64,000 nt of DNA, taken from positions 2,480,001 to 2,544,000 of the forward strand of contig NZ_CP121464.1 in NCBI RefSeq assembly GCF_029690045.1, read 5' to 3'. Both the position numbers and the translations under genes were made by a program. The notes under the pieces are model-generated. The model made no database searches. It saw only the letters and a list, made by a program, of their open reading frames with translations, and was not told where the DNA came from. This DNA is from Janthinobacterium rivuli (GTDB lineage: Bacteria; Pseudomonadota; Gammaproteobacteria; Burkholderiales; Burkholderiaceae_D). This document shows, piece after piece, positions 1-11,918 of the stretch. The number at the start of each line of letters is the position of its first letter. The first letter of the stretch is position 1.

Positions 1-27
1 GGCGCTGCCGCAAGGCAGGCCGCATGA
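1..27 (+). CDS. 3' end of an unidentified upstream gene (partial)
   Basis: Frame 1 is open from the window edge and stops with TGA at 25-27, overlapping the ATG of the next gene in an ATGA arrangement. Only eight codons are visible (G-A-A-A-R-Q-A-A), so no function can be assigned. The overlap is the only argument that this is a real, translationally coupled gene end. Confidence 0.35.
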   Translation, partial: GAAARQAA

Positions 28-1016
28 CGCTGCCAGCTGCTCCTTCCCATCTGCTCGACGCCGACGGCCAGCCCCGCTTCGGCCGCTACACGGGCCAACT
101 GGACGCCTTCGACTGGGCCGCGCTGGCGCCGCCCTATGCGCGCGGCGCCCTCTGGCGGCTGTTCCACCACAAGCGCTGGCATTACGTGGCCCTGTCCACG
201 CCCACCCTGTTCTGCGGCGTGGCCATCGTCGACCTGGGCTGGACCAGCACGGCCTTCGCGTATGCCTTCGACCGCCACAAGGGCAAGATCGTGGCGGCCT
301 TTTCGCAGGATGGCGTGCCGGGCCTGTCCGCTACTGTCGCGCCGAACGCTGGCGCCAGCAGCCGTTTCCGCGTCCTTTCGCAAGTGATCTCCATTGAGGC
401 CCTGCCGCAGCAGCGCTACCATTTGCGGCTCGATTGCGGCCATTTCGGCATCGACGCGGAATGCGGCCCGCCCGTGGCGCCCACCTTGCTGGCCGTGGGC
501 CCCGTGGGCGAGGGCGGCAGCGTGCATGCGACGCAAAAGTCGGGCGGCCTGCCCTTGTGGGGCACCGTGCGCTGCGGCGCCATGGGCTACAGCCTCGATG
601 ACGGCGTGGCCAGCTTCGATTATTCGAACGGGCTGCTGGCGCGCGAGACGGAATGGCGCTGGGCCTCGGCGCACAGCCTGGACCTGGGTTTCAATCTGCA
701 GGCTGGCTATTTCGGCGCGCATGAAAACGCGCTGTGGCTCGATGGCCAGCTGTATCCGCTGGGCCGCGCGCATTTTGACTTCAATCCCGACAATCCGCTG
801 GCGCCGTGGCATGTGTGGACGGACGACGATTTGCTGGACCTGCACTTCAAGCCGGAAGGCGCGCGGCGCGAGGATAAAAACCTGTGGATCGCCGCCAGCC
901 GCTACATCCAGCCGATCGGCACGTTCAGCGGGTGGGTGCGCGCCAGCGCGGAGTCGCCCAAGCGCATCGTGGCGCAATTGGCCGGGGTGACGGAAAGCCA
1001 CCGCTCGCGCTGGTAG
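24..1016 (+). CDS. DUF2804 family protein
   Basis: 330 residues, recognised as a DUF2804 protein by overall pattern: Trp/Gly/Asp-rich beta strands, a central segment with FDYSNGLLARETEWRWA, and a C-terminal stretch with LHFKPEGARREDKNLWI. The family has no established biochemical role. No signal peptide or membrane segment is visible, so a cytoplasmic protein is likely. The ATG at 24 overlaps the stop of an upstream gene, suggesting a small operon entering from outside the window. The family call is fairly confident; a function cannot be given. Confidence 0.75.
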   Translation: MTLPAAPSHLLDADGQPRFGRYTGQLDAFDWAALAPPYARGALWRLFHHKRWHYVALSTPTLFCGVAIVDLGWTSTAFAYAFDRHKGKIVAAFSQDGVPGLSATVAPNAGASSRFRVLSQVISIEALPQQRYHLRLDCGHFGIDAECGPPVAPTLLAVGPVGEGGSVHATQKSGGLPLWGTVRCGAMGYSLDDGVASFDYSNGLLARETEWRWASAHSLDLGFNLQAGYFGAHENALWLDGQLYPLGRAHFDFNPDNPLAPWHVWTDDDLLDLHFKPEGARREDKNLWIAASRYIQPIGTFSGWVRASAESPKRIVAQLAGVTESHRSRW

Positions 1017-1129
1017 TAGGCGCATGGTTTTTTGTGAAACGCATCGCAAGGTCAAATTTTTTTGGCAACGCATCCTTTACACTGGGGCGTTACCAAGCAA
1101 GCCACTCCGGCAATCCATGAGGCCAGAAC

Positions 1130-3796
1130 ATGAGCATCCGTAATCTCGACAAGCTGTTCAAGCCGGCCTCGGTGGCCCTGATCGGCGCCACGGCGCGCGA
1201 GCGCAAGCTGGGCGCCATTGCCCTGTACAACCTGCTGGGCGGCGGCTACCAAGGGGAAATCTGGCCCGTGAATCCCAAGTATGACGAGCTGATGGGCCTG
1301 AAATGCTACCGCAAGCTGGCGCACTTGCCCAAGGCGCCGGACCTGGCCATTATCTGCACGCCGCCCGCCACCATCACGGCGCTGATCCGCGAACTGGGCG
1401 CGCTGGGCACGCGCGCGGCCATCGTCATGACGTCGGGCCTCGACCCCGTGCGCGAGCAGTCGCTGCGCCTGGCCATGCTGAAGGCGGCCAAGCCGCATTT
1501 GCTGCGCATCCTCGGCCCCAACAGCATGGGGCTGCTGGTGCCGAAACTGGGCTTGAACGCCAGCTTCGGGCATCTGGGCGCGACGAGCGGCAAGATCGCC
1601 TTCGTCTCGCAATCGGGGGCGCTGGTGTCGGGCGTGCTCGATTGGGCCAATGCGCATGGCGTGGGCTTTTCCAAGTTCATTTCGCTGGGCGCCAGCTACG
1701 ACATCGATTTCGGCGACCTGCTCGATTACCTGGCCGGCGACATCGACACGGCCGCCATCCTGCTGTACATGGAAGACATCCAGGCGGCGCGCAAATTCAT
1801 GTCGGCGGCGCGGGCGGCCGCGCGCAGCAAACCCGTCATCGTCCTGAAAGCGGGGCGTGAGGCGGAAGGCGCGGCCATGGCGGCCTGGCATACGGGCGCG
1901 CTGGCCGGTTCCGACGCCGTGTACGACGCGGCCATCCGCCGCGCCGGCATGCTGCGCGTGTATTCGGCCGAAGAACTGTTCGACGCCGTGGAAACGCTCA
2001 CGCACATCCGCTCGCAGCGCGGTGAGCGCCTGGCGATTTTGTGCAATGGCGGCGGCCTGGGCGTGATGGCCACCGACGCGCTGGTGAGCAGCGGCGGCAA
2101 ACTGGCCGAACTGTCGCCCGATACCGTCATCGCGCTGGAAAAGGCGCTGCCACGGGGCTGGTCGCACGACAACCCCGTCGGCTTGCCCGGCGACGCGGCC
2201 GTGCAGCGCTATGCCGACGCCATCAAGCCCTTGCTCGACGAGCCGCAGGCGGACGCCTTGCTGCTGCTGCATGCGCCCACGGCCATGGTGTCGTCGATCG
2301 ACATCGCCGAAGCCGTCACGCCGCTGATCAAGGCGACCTCGCGCACGGTGCTGTCGTGCCTCTTGGGCGGCACCACCGTGGCGCCCGCGCGCCAGGTCTT
2401 TAACCGGGCCGGCATTCCCACCTACGACACGCCGGAAAAGGCCGTGCATGGCTTCATGCAGATCGTGCAGTACCGGCGCAACCAGGAAACCCTGATGCAG
2501 GTGCCAGCGCAATTACCCATGTCGGCCACGCCGCGCCGCGCCAGGGTGCGCGAAATCGTCGCCGCCGCGCTGGCGGCCGGCCAGACGGTGCTCGGCGAAT
2601 GCCGCTCGAAAGAGATTTTGGCTGCTTACGGCATTCCCGTCGCCACCACGCGCATGGCGGCCGACGTGGAAGAGGCGCTGGCCGTGGCGGCCGACATCGG
2701 CTATCCCGTCGCGCTGAAAATCCACTCTCCCGACATCGCCCACAAATCCGACGTGGGCGGCGTGGCGCTCGACCTCGACACGCCCGACATCCTGCGCACG
2801 GCCGCCGCCGCCATGCTCAAGCGCGTGCGCCGCATGCGTCCCGACGCGCTGATCGACGGTTTTACCGTGCAGCAGATGGCGCGCCGGCCGCAATCGCATG
2901 AATTGATCGTCGGCGTGACGACGGACGCCGCCTTTGGCCCCGTCATATTGGTGGGGCAGGGCGGCATCGCCGTGGAGGTGACGGCCGATCACGCCATCGG
3001 CCTGCCGCCGCTGAACATGGTGCTGGCGCGCGACATGCTGGCGCGCACGCGCGTGTCGAAACTGCTGGCCGGCTACCGCAACCAGCCGCCGGCTGACATC
3101 GACGCCATCTGCTACACCCTGATCCAGGTGGCCGAACTGGTGGCCGACATCGGCGAACTGGCCGAACTCGATATCAATCCGCTGGTGGCCGACGCGGACG
3201 GCGTGATCGCCCTCGACGCGCGCATCCGTTTGCAGCCGGGCCAGCAGCGCGACCGCCTGGCCATCCGCCCGTATCCGCAGGAACTGGAAGAGCAGGTGAC
3301 GTGGATGGACCAGCCGATTCTGCTGCGCCCCATCCGCCCTGAGGACGCGCCGCAGCACATGGACCTGTTCCACGCGCTGGACCCGGACGACGTGCGCCTG
3401 CGCTTTTTCACGTCCATGCGCGAGCTGCCCGTGTCGCAGCTGGCGCGCCTGACGCAGATCGATTACGACCGCGCCATGGCCTTCATCGCCACGCACACGG
3501 GGCCGGACGGCAAGCCGGAAACCCTGGGCGTGGTGCGCGCCGTGGCCGACCCGGATAACATTCACGCCGATTTCGCCATCGCCGTGCGCTCGGCCCTGAA
3601 GGGCAAGGGGCTGGGGCACATCCTGTTTGAAAAGCTGGTCGACTACTTCCGCAGCCGCGGCACGGAAGCGCTGGTGGGCGAGGCCATGGCGCGCAACAAG
3701 GGCATGCAGCGGCTGGTGAAAAGCTTTGGCGGCGAAGTCACGCCGTCGGAAGAGCCTGGCGTCGTGAACCTGCATATCGGTCTGCGCGCGCCGTAA
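1130..3796 (+). CDS. Bifunctional ADP-forming acyl-CoA synthetase / GNAT acetyltransferase (Pat/PatZ type)
   Basis: 888 residues with the complete protein acetyltransferase architecture. A CoA-binding Rossmann domain (about 1-130, starting ASVALIGATARERKLG) is followed by succinyl-CoA-ligase-like domains (about 145-460), an ATP-grasp domain (about 480-705, with VALKIHSPDIAHKSDVGGVA) and a GNAT domain (about 730-885, with GKGLGHILFEKL). His254 in AWHTGALAG sits where NDP-forming acyl-CoA synthetases carry the phosphorylated His. Family members of this fused form (PatZ/YfiQ, Pat) acetylate lysines of metabolic enzymes such as acetyl-CoA synthetase; in many the synthetase half is catalytically silent. 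The His is kept here, so I do not assume inactivity. The gene appears monocistronic, with about 110 bp of leader. Confidence 0.9.
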   Translation: MSIRNLDKLFKPASVALIGATARERKLGAIALYNLLGGGYQGEIWPVNPKYDELMGLKCYRKLAHLPKAPDLAIICTPPATITALIRELGALGTRAAIVMTSGLDPVREQSLRLAMLKAAKPHLLRILGPNSMGLLVPKLGLNASFGHLGATSGKIAFVSQSGALVSGVLDWANAHGVGFSKFISLGASYDIDFGDLLDYLAGDIDTAAILLYMEDIQAARKFMSAARAAARSKPVIVLKAGREAEGAAMAAWHTGALAGSDAVYDAAIRRAGMLRVYSAEELFDAVETLTHIRSQRGERLAILCNGGGLGVMATDALVSSGGKLAELSPDTVIALEKALPRGWSHDNPVGLPGDAAVQRYADAIKPLLDEPQADALLLLHAPTAMVSSIDIAEAVTPLIKATSRTVLSCLLGGTTVAPARQVFNRAGIPTYDTPEKAVHGFMQIVQYRRNQETLMQVPAQLPMSATPRRARVREIVAAALAAGQTVLGECRSKEILAAYGIPVATTRMAADVEEALAVAADIGYPVALKIHSPDIAHKSDVGGVALDLDTPDILRTAAAAMLKRVRRMRPDALIDGFTVQQMARRPQSHELIVGVTTDAAFGPVILVGQGGIAVEVTADHAIGLPPLNMVLARDMLARTRVSKLLAGYRNQPPADIDAICYTLIQVAELVADIGELAELDINPLVADADGVIALDARIRLQPGQQRDRLAIRPYPQELEEQVTWMDQPILLRPIRPEDAPQHMDLFHALDPDDVRLRFFTSMRELPVSQLARLTQIDYDRAMAFIATHTGPDGKPETLGVVRAVADPDNIHADFAIAVRSALKGKGLGHILFEKLVDYFRSRGTEALVGEAMARNKGMQRLVKSFGGEVTPSEEPGVVNLHIGLRAP

Positions 3797-3803
3797 AAGA
3801 ATG

Positions 3804-3826
3804 CGCGGCTGGCCCGCCGCGGGTTT
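3804..3826 (+). terminator. Weak hairpin after the acyl-CoA synthetase gene
   Basis: CGCGGC (3804-3809) pairs with GCCGCG (3816-3821) and is followed by only three T residues in GGTTTG. It is a possible but weak intrinsic terminator. Confidence 0.35.
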
Positions 3827-3912
3827 GTGCAGGATCAAGCCCACCCCTGTCGGTAGTCTTTACACTTTCACTTCCAGGATGAGACATCCAGCGCGTTTTC
3901 GGGAGTGAGTGC

Positions 3913-4569
3913 ATGCTTACGGCAACATATATATTGGTTTCCCTGTCGGTGGAACAGGCCAGCATCCGCTTGAGCTTGCTGGCTTTTCAGAAGTACATGC
4001 ATGTGCAGCTGCGCCATCAGAGTCAGCTCAGCCTGGCGCAACTGCAATATGCGGGCGACTGGCTGAACCGGCTGTACCAGGGGGGCTACTGGCGCAAGGT
4101 GGAGATGTATCTGATCCCCGCCATCCGCCAGGCCGCACCGCATGCCGACGGCTTGCTCAATGAGCTCAATGGCTTGAACCATGCGGCGCTGGAAAGCATC
4201 AACGTGGTGCAGCAGCGCGCGGGCGCCGCCATCGACCATTCCGAATTGCAGGCCGGGCAGCTGTGCGCCGCCATCGACGCCTTTTGCGCGGCCTTGCTGC
4301 AGCGCCTGGAAAAGGAAGAGCGCGAGCTGTTCGCGCTGGCGCGCAAGGTCATCGTCGGCGAAGCGTGGTTCGCCATCGCCTACCAGTTCCTCGCCCACGA
4401 TGCGCGCGCGCAGGAAGCGCGCCGTGGCAAGGCGCAAGTGCTGCCCTTTGTTTTGCCAGCGCCCTTGCCAGCGCCCTTGCAGGCAGCCGGCGGCAGCGCT
4501 GAAACGGCAGTGGATGGCGCCGCTTTCACGCCGCCCGTGCCGCCACAGCCGCTGCGTGCGCAGGCTTGA
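3913..4569 (+). CDS. Hemerythrin-like all-alpha protein (tentative)
   Basis: 218 residues. Residues 1-160 look all-helical, and the motif LEKEERELFALARKVI resembles the third helix of hemerythrin/HHE proteins, where E-x-x-x-LF is preceded by metal-binding residues. Several expected ligand His residues are not in canonical places (for example no H-x3-H pair before KEE), so metal binding is doubtful. The C-terminal 50 residues are Pro/Ala-rich and probably disordered. The gene has no obvious operon partners: short gaps separate it from the acetyltransferase gene upstream and the DUF349 gene downstream. The ATG at 3913 gives the shortest sensible N-terminus. Confidence 0.5.
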   Translation: MLTATYILVSLSVEQASIRLSLLAFQKYMHVQLRHQSQLSLAQLQYAGDWLNRLYQGGYWRKVEMYLIPAIRQAAPHADGLLNELNGLNHAALESINVVQQRAGAAIDHSELQAGQLCAAIDAFCAALLQRLEKEERELFALARKVIVGEAWFAIAYQFLAHDARAQEARRGKAQVLPFVLPAPLPAPLQAAGGSAETAVDGAAFTPPVPPQPLRAQA

Positions 4570-4761
4570 ATGGGTAGCAAGCGCACACCCCGTCAGGCGC
4601 TATCTGCCGGGAGCGTTTTTGTGATGATCACTGGCGCACCGTCATAGGGAAAAGATATAGGGAAAGATTCGATTTATTCATTTGATAACTTGTTCAGTCC
4701 TGTCCGATGCAATACCCGGGGCTTTGTTATGATGGTGGTTTTGATCCACGCGAAACCCGTC

Positions 4762-7347
4762 ATGTTCGAATTTCTCTTCAAGCGTTCTGCCAGCAAGACT
4801 GCCGCACCCGATCCTGTCGTGGCAGAACAGGCCGCCGCCTCGGCGCAGAGCGCATCGCGCCGCGCTGAACAGGTTGCGCGTGCCCATGCCGTGGCCGGCG
4901 ACGAAGCCGCAGCTGCCGATTTCATCCTGTCCAGCGAATTTGCCGATGCCCGTCTGATCGCGGCCGAACACGTTCATGCCTTGCCTTTGCTGGAAAAAGT
5001 CCACCACGCCATGCGCAACACGGACCGCCGCGTGGCCAAGCTGATGCAGGGCCGCATCGACCTGATCCGCCACCAGGCGGCCGAGACGCAGCGCGCCCAG
5101 GCCAGCATTGACACGGCCCAGCGCCTGTTGAACGATGAAAAACTGAGCCCGAACCAGGTAGCCGAGCTGGACCGCCAATGGCAAGTCATCAAGGCTACGC
5201 CCGAGCTGGCGATGGCGTTTGCCGCCGCGCGCGCCGCGCTGGCCGCCCGCCTGGAAGCGCAAGTGCTGCTGCAGCGCGCCGTGATCGATGCCGTGGGTGC
5301 CATGCGCGCGCTGGCCAGCAATGGCCAGTCCGCCGACGAGCTGGCGCAGGCGCTGGCCCGCCTTGATGCCGACCATGCGCGGCATGCGCAATCGCCTGAG
5401 CGCGCTTCCTTGCCGAAACACCTGGAAAGCGATTTCAGCCAGGCGCGCGAGCAGGCGCAGTCCGCCTTGCAAGCGCTGCAGCAGCACCAGGCCGTGTTCG
5501 ACGCGCGCCAGGCCGCGCTGGCCGAATGGCAGGCGCAGGATGCCGCCACGCTCGACGCGGACACCTTGAAACGCGCGTGGCAAGCCCTGCCGCGCCTGCC
5601 CGAATCGCCGTTGTCCGACAGCCTGCAGCAGCAATTCGCGGCCCTGCTGGCCAGCGCGCCGGCGCCCGTGCAGTCGGCGGCGCCAGAGTCCGCATCGGTC
5701 CACGCCGAGCCTGTACCTGTGCTGCGCAAGCCGCGCCAGGAGCACGCGCCCGTGTCGAAAGAGGCGACGGAGCAATTCTTCAAGGTGCTCGACGCCATGG
5801 AAGCGGCGTTGCAGGATGGCTTGCTGCACGTGGCTTCCGAGCATGACAAGACCTTGCGCGACACCAAGCACGGCCGTTTGACGCCGGCGCAAGCGGACCG
5901 TTTGGCCCATGTGCGCGGCGAATTCAAGCGCCTGGCCGACTGGGCGCGCTGGGGCGGCAACGTCTCGCGCGAGGAACTGGTCAAGGCGGGCGAGGAATTG
6001 CCGGCGCAGCAACTCCCGATGGCCGAGCTGGCCAAGAAAGTGGGCAGCCTGCGCGAGCGCTGGAAGTCGCTCGACACCCTGTCCGGCCCGGCGCCGAAGT
6101 CCCTGTGGGAGCGTTTCGACGCGGCCTGTAGCGTGGCGTATGCGCCAGCGGCCCAGCATTTCAAGCAACTGGCAGAAGAGCGTCACGGCAATGCGGCCAA
6201 GGCCCAGGAACTGATCGCGGAAACGGCGGCCCTGGCGGCCGAAGAGAGTACCGACTGGAAACACGTCGCCTCCGCCTCGCAGCGTTTGCGCCAGGCGTGG
6301 ACGCGCCTGGGCACCATCGACCGCAAGGAAAAGAAACGCCTAGATACCGAGTTCGGCGCCGCGCTGGACGCCCTGTCGAAGCCGCTCGATACCCAGCGCC
6401 AGATCGAGACGGCGCGTCGCGAACAATTGATCGTCGAAGTGGGCTTGCTCAAGCCATCCGAGCGCAACACGGTCGACATGCTGAAAGCCTTGCAGGACAA
6501 ATGGCAGGAACTGGCGAAAGCCCTGCCGCTGGAGCGCCGCGCGGAACAGGCGCTGTGGCAACGTTTCCGCGCCGCCTGCGACGACATCTTCGCCAGACGC
6601 AAGGAAACGGCCCACGCGGCCGACCACGAACGCCGCGAACACCTGCATGCGCGCGAAGCGCTGTGCGCCGCGCTGGAAACGGCCGTCGTGCCCGAGGGTG
6701 ACGACAAGAGCCGCACATCCTTCATCAACCACTTGCTGCGCGACACGCGCGCCGCCTGGAATGCCACGGGCCCCGTGCCGCGCGCCAGCGAAGCGAAGAT
6801 CGAGCAGCGCTACCAGGCGGCCGTGGCTGGCGTGCAAGCGCAGGCGGACGCCATCGCCGAACGGGCTGGCGCAGCGCAAGCCAACGCCCTGCGCGACAAG
6901 CTGCGCCTCGTGCAATCGCTGGAAGCGGCGCTGCTTGACGCCGGTGCCGCCACCGACGCGCAAGCGTGGAGCGAGCGCTGGAGCGCCTTGCCGCCGCTCG
7001 ACGCCCAGTACGAACGCAGTCTGCAGCAGCGCTTTGCCGCCGCCCAGGCCGCGCTGGGCGAAGGCAGCGCCGCCTACGTGCAGCAATTGCAGTCGAACCA
7101 GGAGCGCTTGCTTGAGGAAGTATTACGACTGGAAATCGTCGCCGGCGTCGACAGCGGCGCCGAATTTGCCCGCGACCGCCTGAAAATGCAGGTGGAAGTG
7201 CTGCAATCGTCGCTCAAATCAGGCCAGAAGCCGCTCACGCAAGCGTCGCAGCTGATGCAGCTGTGCGCGATTGCCGCCGCCACCGATGCGCGCACGGCCA
7301 GCCGCATCGAAACCTTGCTGCGCCGCATTGGAGGCCATGCCAAATGA
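4762..7347 (+). CDS. DUF349 domain-containing protein
   Basis: About 861 residues, with repeated DUF349 modules recognisable by spaced Trp residues and long charged helices (for example DKWQELAKALPLERRAEQALWQRFRAACDDIFARR near the middle). The family is a large, predicted coiled-coil bacterial protein of unknown function. The frame is open upstream to 4690, but the ATG at 4762 (MFEFLFKRS) is the natural family start. No signal peptide is visible. The stop overlaps the moaE start (ATGA), so the two are probably translationally coupled, although no functional link is known. A TATGAT hexamer lies shortly before the start region and may be part of the promoter. Confidence 0.8.
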   Translation: MFEFLFKRSASKTAAPDPVVAEQAAASAQSASRRAEQVARAHAVAGDEAAAADFILSSEFADARLIAAEHVHALPLLEKVHHAMRNTDRRVAKLMQGRIDLIRHQAAETQRAQASIDTAQRLLNDEKLSPNQVAELDRQWQVIKATPELAMAFAAARAALAARLEAQVLLQRAVIDAVGAMRALASNGQSADELAQALARLDADHARHAQSPERASLPKHLESDFSQAREQAQSALQALQQHQAVFDARQAALAEWQAQDAATLDADTLKRAWQALPRLPESPLSDSLQQQFAALLASAPAPVQSAAPESASVHAEPVPVLRKPRQEHAPVSKEATEQFFKVLDAMEAALQDGLLHVASEHDKTLRDTKHGRLTPAQADRLAHVRGEFKRLADWARWGGNVSREELVKAGEELPAQQLPMAELAKKVGSLRERWKSLDTLSGPAPKSLWERFDAACSVAYAPAAQHFKQLAEERHGNAAKAQELIAETAALAAEESTDWKHVASASQRLRQAWTRLGTIDRKEKKRLDTEFGAALDALSKPLDTQRQIETARREQLIVEVGLLKPSERNTVDMLKALQDKWQELAKALPLERRAEQALWQRFRAACDDIFARRKETAHAADHERREHLHAREALCAALETAVVPEGDDKSRTSFINHLLRDTRAAWNATGPVPRASEAKIEQRYQAAVAGVQAQADAIAERAGAAQANALRDKLRLVQSLEAALLDAGAATDAQAWSERWSALPPLDAQYERSLQQRFAAAQAALGEGSAAYVQQLQSNQERLLEEVLRLEIVAGVDSGAEFARDRLKMQVEVLQSSLKSGQKPLTQASQLMQLCAIAAATDARTASRIETLLRRIGGHAK

Positions 7348-7817
7348 GTACCAGCGTCCGCATCCAGCAAGCTGATTTTGACTTGAGTCAAGAAATCGCA
7401 CAATTGCGTGCAGGCAACCCCAAGGTGGGCGCTGTCGTCGGCTTCGTCGGCACGGTGCGCGACATGAACGAAGGGCTGGACGTGGCCGCCATGGAGCTTG
7501 AACATTATCCGGGCATGACGGAAAAGTCCATCGTCGCCATCGTCGAGCAGGCGCGGGAACGCTGGCCCCTGTCCGGTGCGCTGGTGATCCACCGCGTGGG
7601 GCCGCTGCTGCCACAGGAGCAGATCGTGCTGGTGGCGGTCTCGTCCGCACACCGGGGCGAGGCGTTTGCCGCCTGCGAGTTCATCATCGACTACCTGAAG
7701 ACGGAAGCGCCGTTCTGGAAGAAGGAAGACACGCCCGAAGGGGCGCGCTGGGTCGATGCGCGCGACAGCGACGAGACGGCGCTGGACAAGTGGGCCGTAA
7801 AAACAAGCGCCATCTGA
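7344..7817 (+). CDS. moaE: Molybdopterin synthase catalytic subunit MoaE
   Basis: 157 residues, the usual MoaE length. The protein transfers sulfur with MoaD to convert cyclic pyranopterin monophosphate to molybdopterin in the cytoplasm. Diagnostic motifs are LEHYPGMTEKSI, RVGPLLPQEQIVLVAVSSAHR and KTEAPFWKKE, the last holding the active-site lysines. The ATG at 7344 overlaps the DUF349 stop. The frame is open further upstream, but that extension lies inside DUF349 and has no MoaE similarity. MoaE beside clpB is common in Burkholderiales; the partners moaD and moeA are not in this window. Confidence 0.95.
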   Translation: MSTSVRIQQADFDLSQEIAQLRAGNPKVGAVVGFVGTVRDMNEGLDVAAMELEHYPGMTEKSIVAIVEQARERWPLSGALVIHRVGPLLPQEQIVLVAVSSAHRGEAFAACEFIIDYLKTEAPFWKKEDTPEGARWVDARDSDETALDKWAVKTSAI

Positions 7818-7878
7818 ATCGTACGCGCCCCGCACCCTAGCTTTTGTCCAAAAGCATCGGTTTTCTGCTTTGTGTATG

Positions 7879-7906
7879 CTTGAAAAGTACTGCCTCACCC
7901 CAATTT
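7879..7906 (+). promoter_or_regulatory. Sigma-32 heat-shock promoter of clpB
   Basis: CTTGAAA (7879-7885) and CCCCAATTT (7898-7906) are separated by 12 bp. This closely matches the RpoH consensus CTTGAAA-N11-16-CCCCATNT and sits 33 bp before the clpB start. Confidence 0.85.
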
Positions 7907-7938
7907 GGTTAACAACTAATTAACCGGGAGCGCTTTTC

Positions 7939-10545
<2,607 letters not shown>

Positions 10546-10558
10546 TGTCGCAAAGGCC

Positions 10559-10622
10559 GGGGTCAGACCCCCGTCATTGTCAGCGCTGAATTTTGCGTTG
10601 GCGGTGTTGAGGGTCTGACCCC
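10559..10622. repeat. Inverted repeat GGGGTCAGACCC ... GGGTCTGACCCC, copy 1
   Basis: Perfect 12-bp arms at 10559-10570 and 10611-10622 with a 40-bp spacer, in the clpB-potF gap. The same arms recur at 45904-45930 with a 3-bp loop. It is probably a dispersed intergenic palindrome family of this genome. Confidence 0.75.
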
Positions 10623-10635
10623 AGCGGTGAAAGCA

Positions 10636-10670
10636 GGGCGGTATCAGGCTAGACCTGATGCCGCCCTTCT
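10636..10670 (+). terminator. Probable terminator after clpB
   Basis: A long stem pairs GGGCGG-TATCAGG (10636-10648) with CCTGATG-CCGCCC (10654-10666), with one mismatch and a 5-nt loop, followed by TTCTTGCT. The T tract is imperfect. Confidence 0.65.
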
Positions 10671-10715
10671 TGCTATCATCGTCACTATTTTCTGACTATT
10701 TCCGGAGGCGGTACG

Positions 10716-11837
10716 ATGGCAAACACATGGCAAGCAGGGCGGCGCATTGGAGTGGGACTGGCCTTGGCGGCGGCCGCACTGGCCTTGTCTGCGCAAGCTC
10801 AGGCTCAGGAAGAGAAAGTCCTGAACATCTATAACTGGTCCGACTATATCGGCGACGATACGATCAAGAATTTTGAGAAGGAAACGGGCATCAAGGTGCG
10901 CTACGACGTTTTCGACAATAACGAAATCCTCAATGCGAAACTGGTGGCGGGCAAGTCCGGTTACGACATCGTCGTGCCGACGGCCCAGTGGGCGCGCCTG
11001 CAGATCGATGCGGGCTTGCTGCGCAAACTCGACAAGAGCAAGCTGACGAACCTGGGCAACCTGGACCAGAACCTGCAGGCCAAGCTGTCGAAGATCGACC
11101 CGAACAACGATTACCTGGTCGACTGGCTGTGGGGCTACACGACGGTGGGCATCAACGTCAACAAGGTCAAGGCCGCGCTGGGCGGCATGCCCATGCCTGA
11201 AAACGCCTGGGACCTGATCTTCGACCCGAAATACGCGGCGAAGCTGAAGTCCTGCGGCGTGTCCTTCCTCGACTCGCCGTCCGAAGTGCTGCCGGCCGCC
11301 CTGCAATACCTGGGCAAGCCCGCCTATTCGAAAGCGGCCGCCGATTACCAGGAAGCGGGCAAGGTGCTGCAGGCGATCCGCCCCTACGTGACCCTGTTCA
11401 GCTCGTCCGGCTACATCAATGACATGGCCAACGGTTCCGTCTGCGTGGCGCTGGGCTGGTCGGGCGACATCAATATCGCACGCCAGCGCGCCATCGATGC
11501 GAAGAACGGCAATGTGATCCAGGTGCTGGTGCCGAAGACGGCCGCCCTGATGTTCGACACCATGGCCATCCCGGCCGACGCGCCCCATCCGACCAATGCG
11601 CACCTGTTCATCAACTACATTTTGCGCCCGCAAGTGCATGCCAGCCTGAGTAACAAGGTGTTTTACGCGAATCCGAATCCGGCCAGCATCAAATATGTGC
11701 GCAAGGATATCGGCGAGAACAAGGCCATCTTCCTGTCGGACGCCGACAAGCAGCGCATGGCCGCACCGGAAGCGACCACGGCCGATATTCGCCGCTTGAT
11801 GACGCGCATCTATACGAAGTTCAAAACGGGAGTGTAA
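10716..11837 (+). CDS. Periplasmic putrescine/spermidine-binding protein (PotF/PotD family)
   Basis: 373 residues. A signal peptide (about 1-28, ending AQAQAQ) is followed by the family opening LNIYNWSDYIGDDTIKNFEKE, then GYDIVVPT and WSGDINIARQRA. These are typical of type 1 polyamine-binding proteins that deliver putrescine or spermidine to the PotGHI/PotABC importer. No ATPase or permease gene lies beside it, so it either uses a transporter encoded elsewhere or acts in sensing. A good ribosome site (GGAGG) precedes the ATG at 10716. Exact polyamine specificity cannot be read from the sequence. Confidence 0.9.
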   Translation: MANTWQAGRRIGVGLALAAAALALSAQAQAQEEKVLNIYNWSDYIGDDTIKNFEKETGIKVRYDVFDNNEILNAKLVAGKSGYDIVVPTAQWARLQIDAGLLRKLDKSKLTNLGNLDQNLQAKLSKIDPNNDYLVDWLWGYTTVGINVNKVKAALGGMPMPENAWDLIFDPKYAAKLKSCGVSFLDSPSEVLPAALQYLGKPAYSKAAADYQEAGKVLQAIRPYVTLFSSSGYINDMANGSVCVALGWSGDINIARQRAIDAKNGNVIQVLVPKTAALMFDTMAIPADAPHPTNAHLFINYILRPQVHASLSNKVFYANPNPASIKYVRKDIGENKAIFLSDADKQRMAAPEATTADIRRLMTRIYTKFKTGV

Positions 11838-11918
11838 GGCGGGAGTGTAAATACAAGGATGGCGCGAGGGACGGGGATATGCCGTCGCTGGCGCCATTCG
11901 ATAGTGCCGGGGTGAACA

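Noticed and set aside
3913..4569. Firm hemerythrin assignment
   Set aside because: Only the KEERELF-type helix fits; several metal-ligand positions do not, so it is left tentative.
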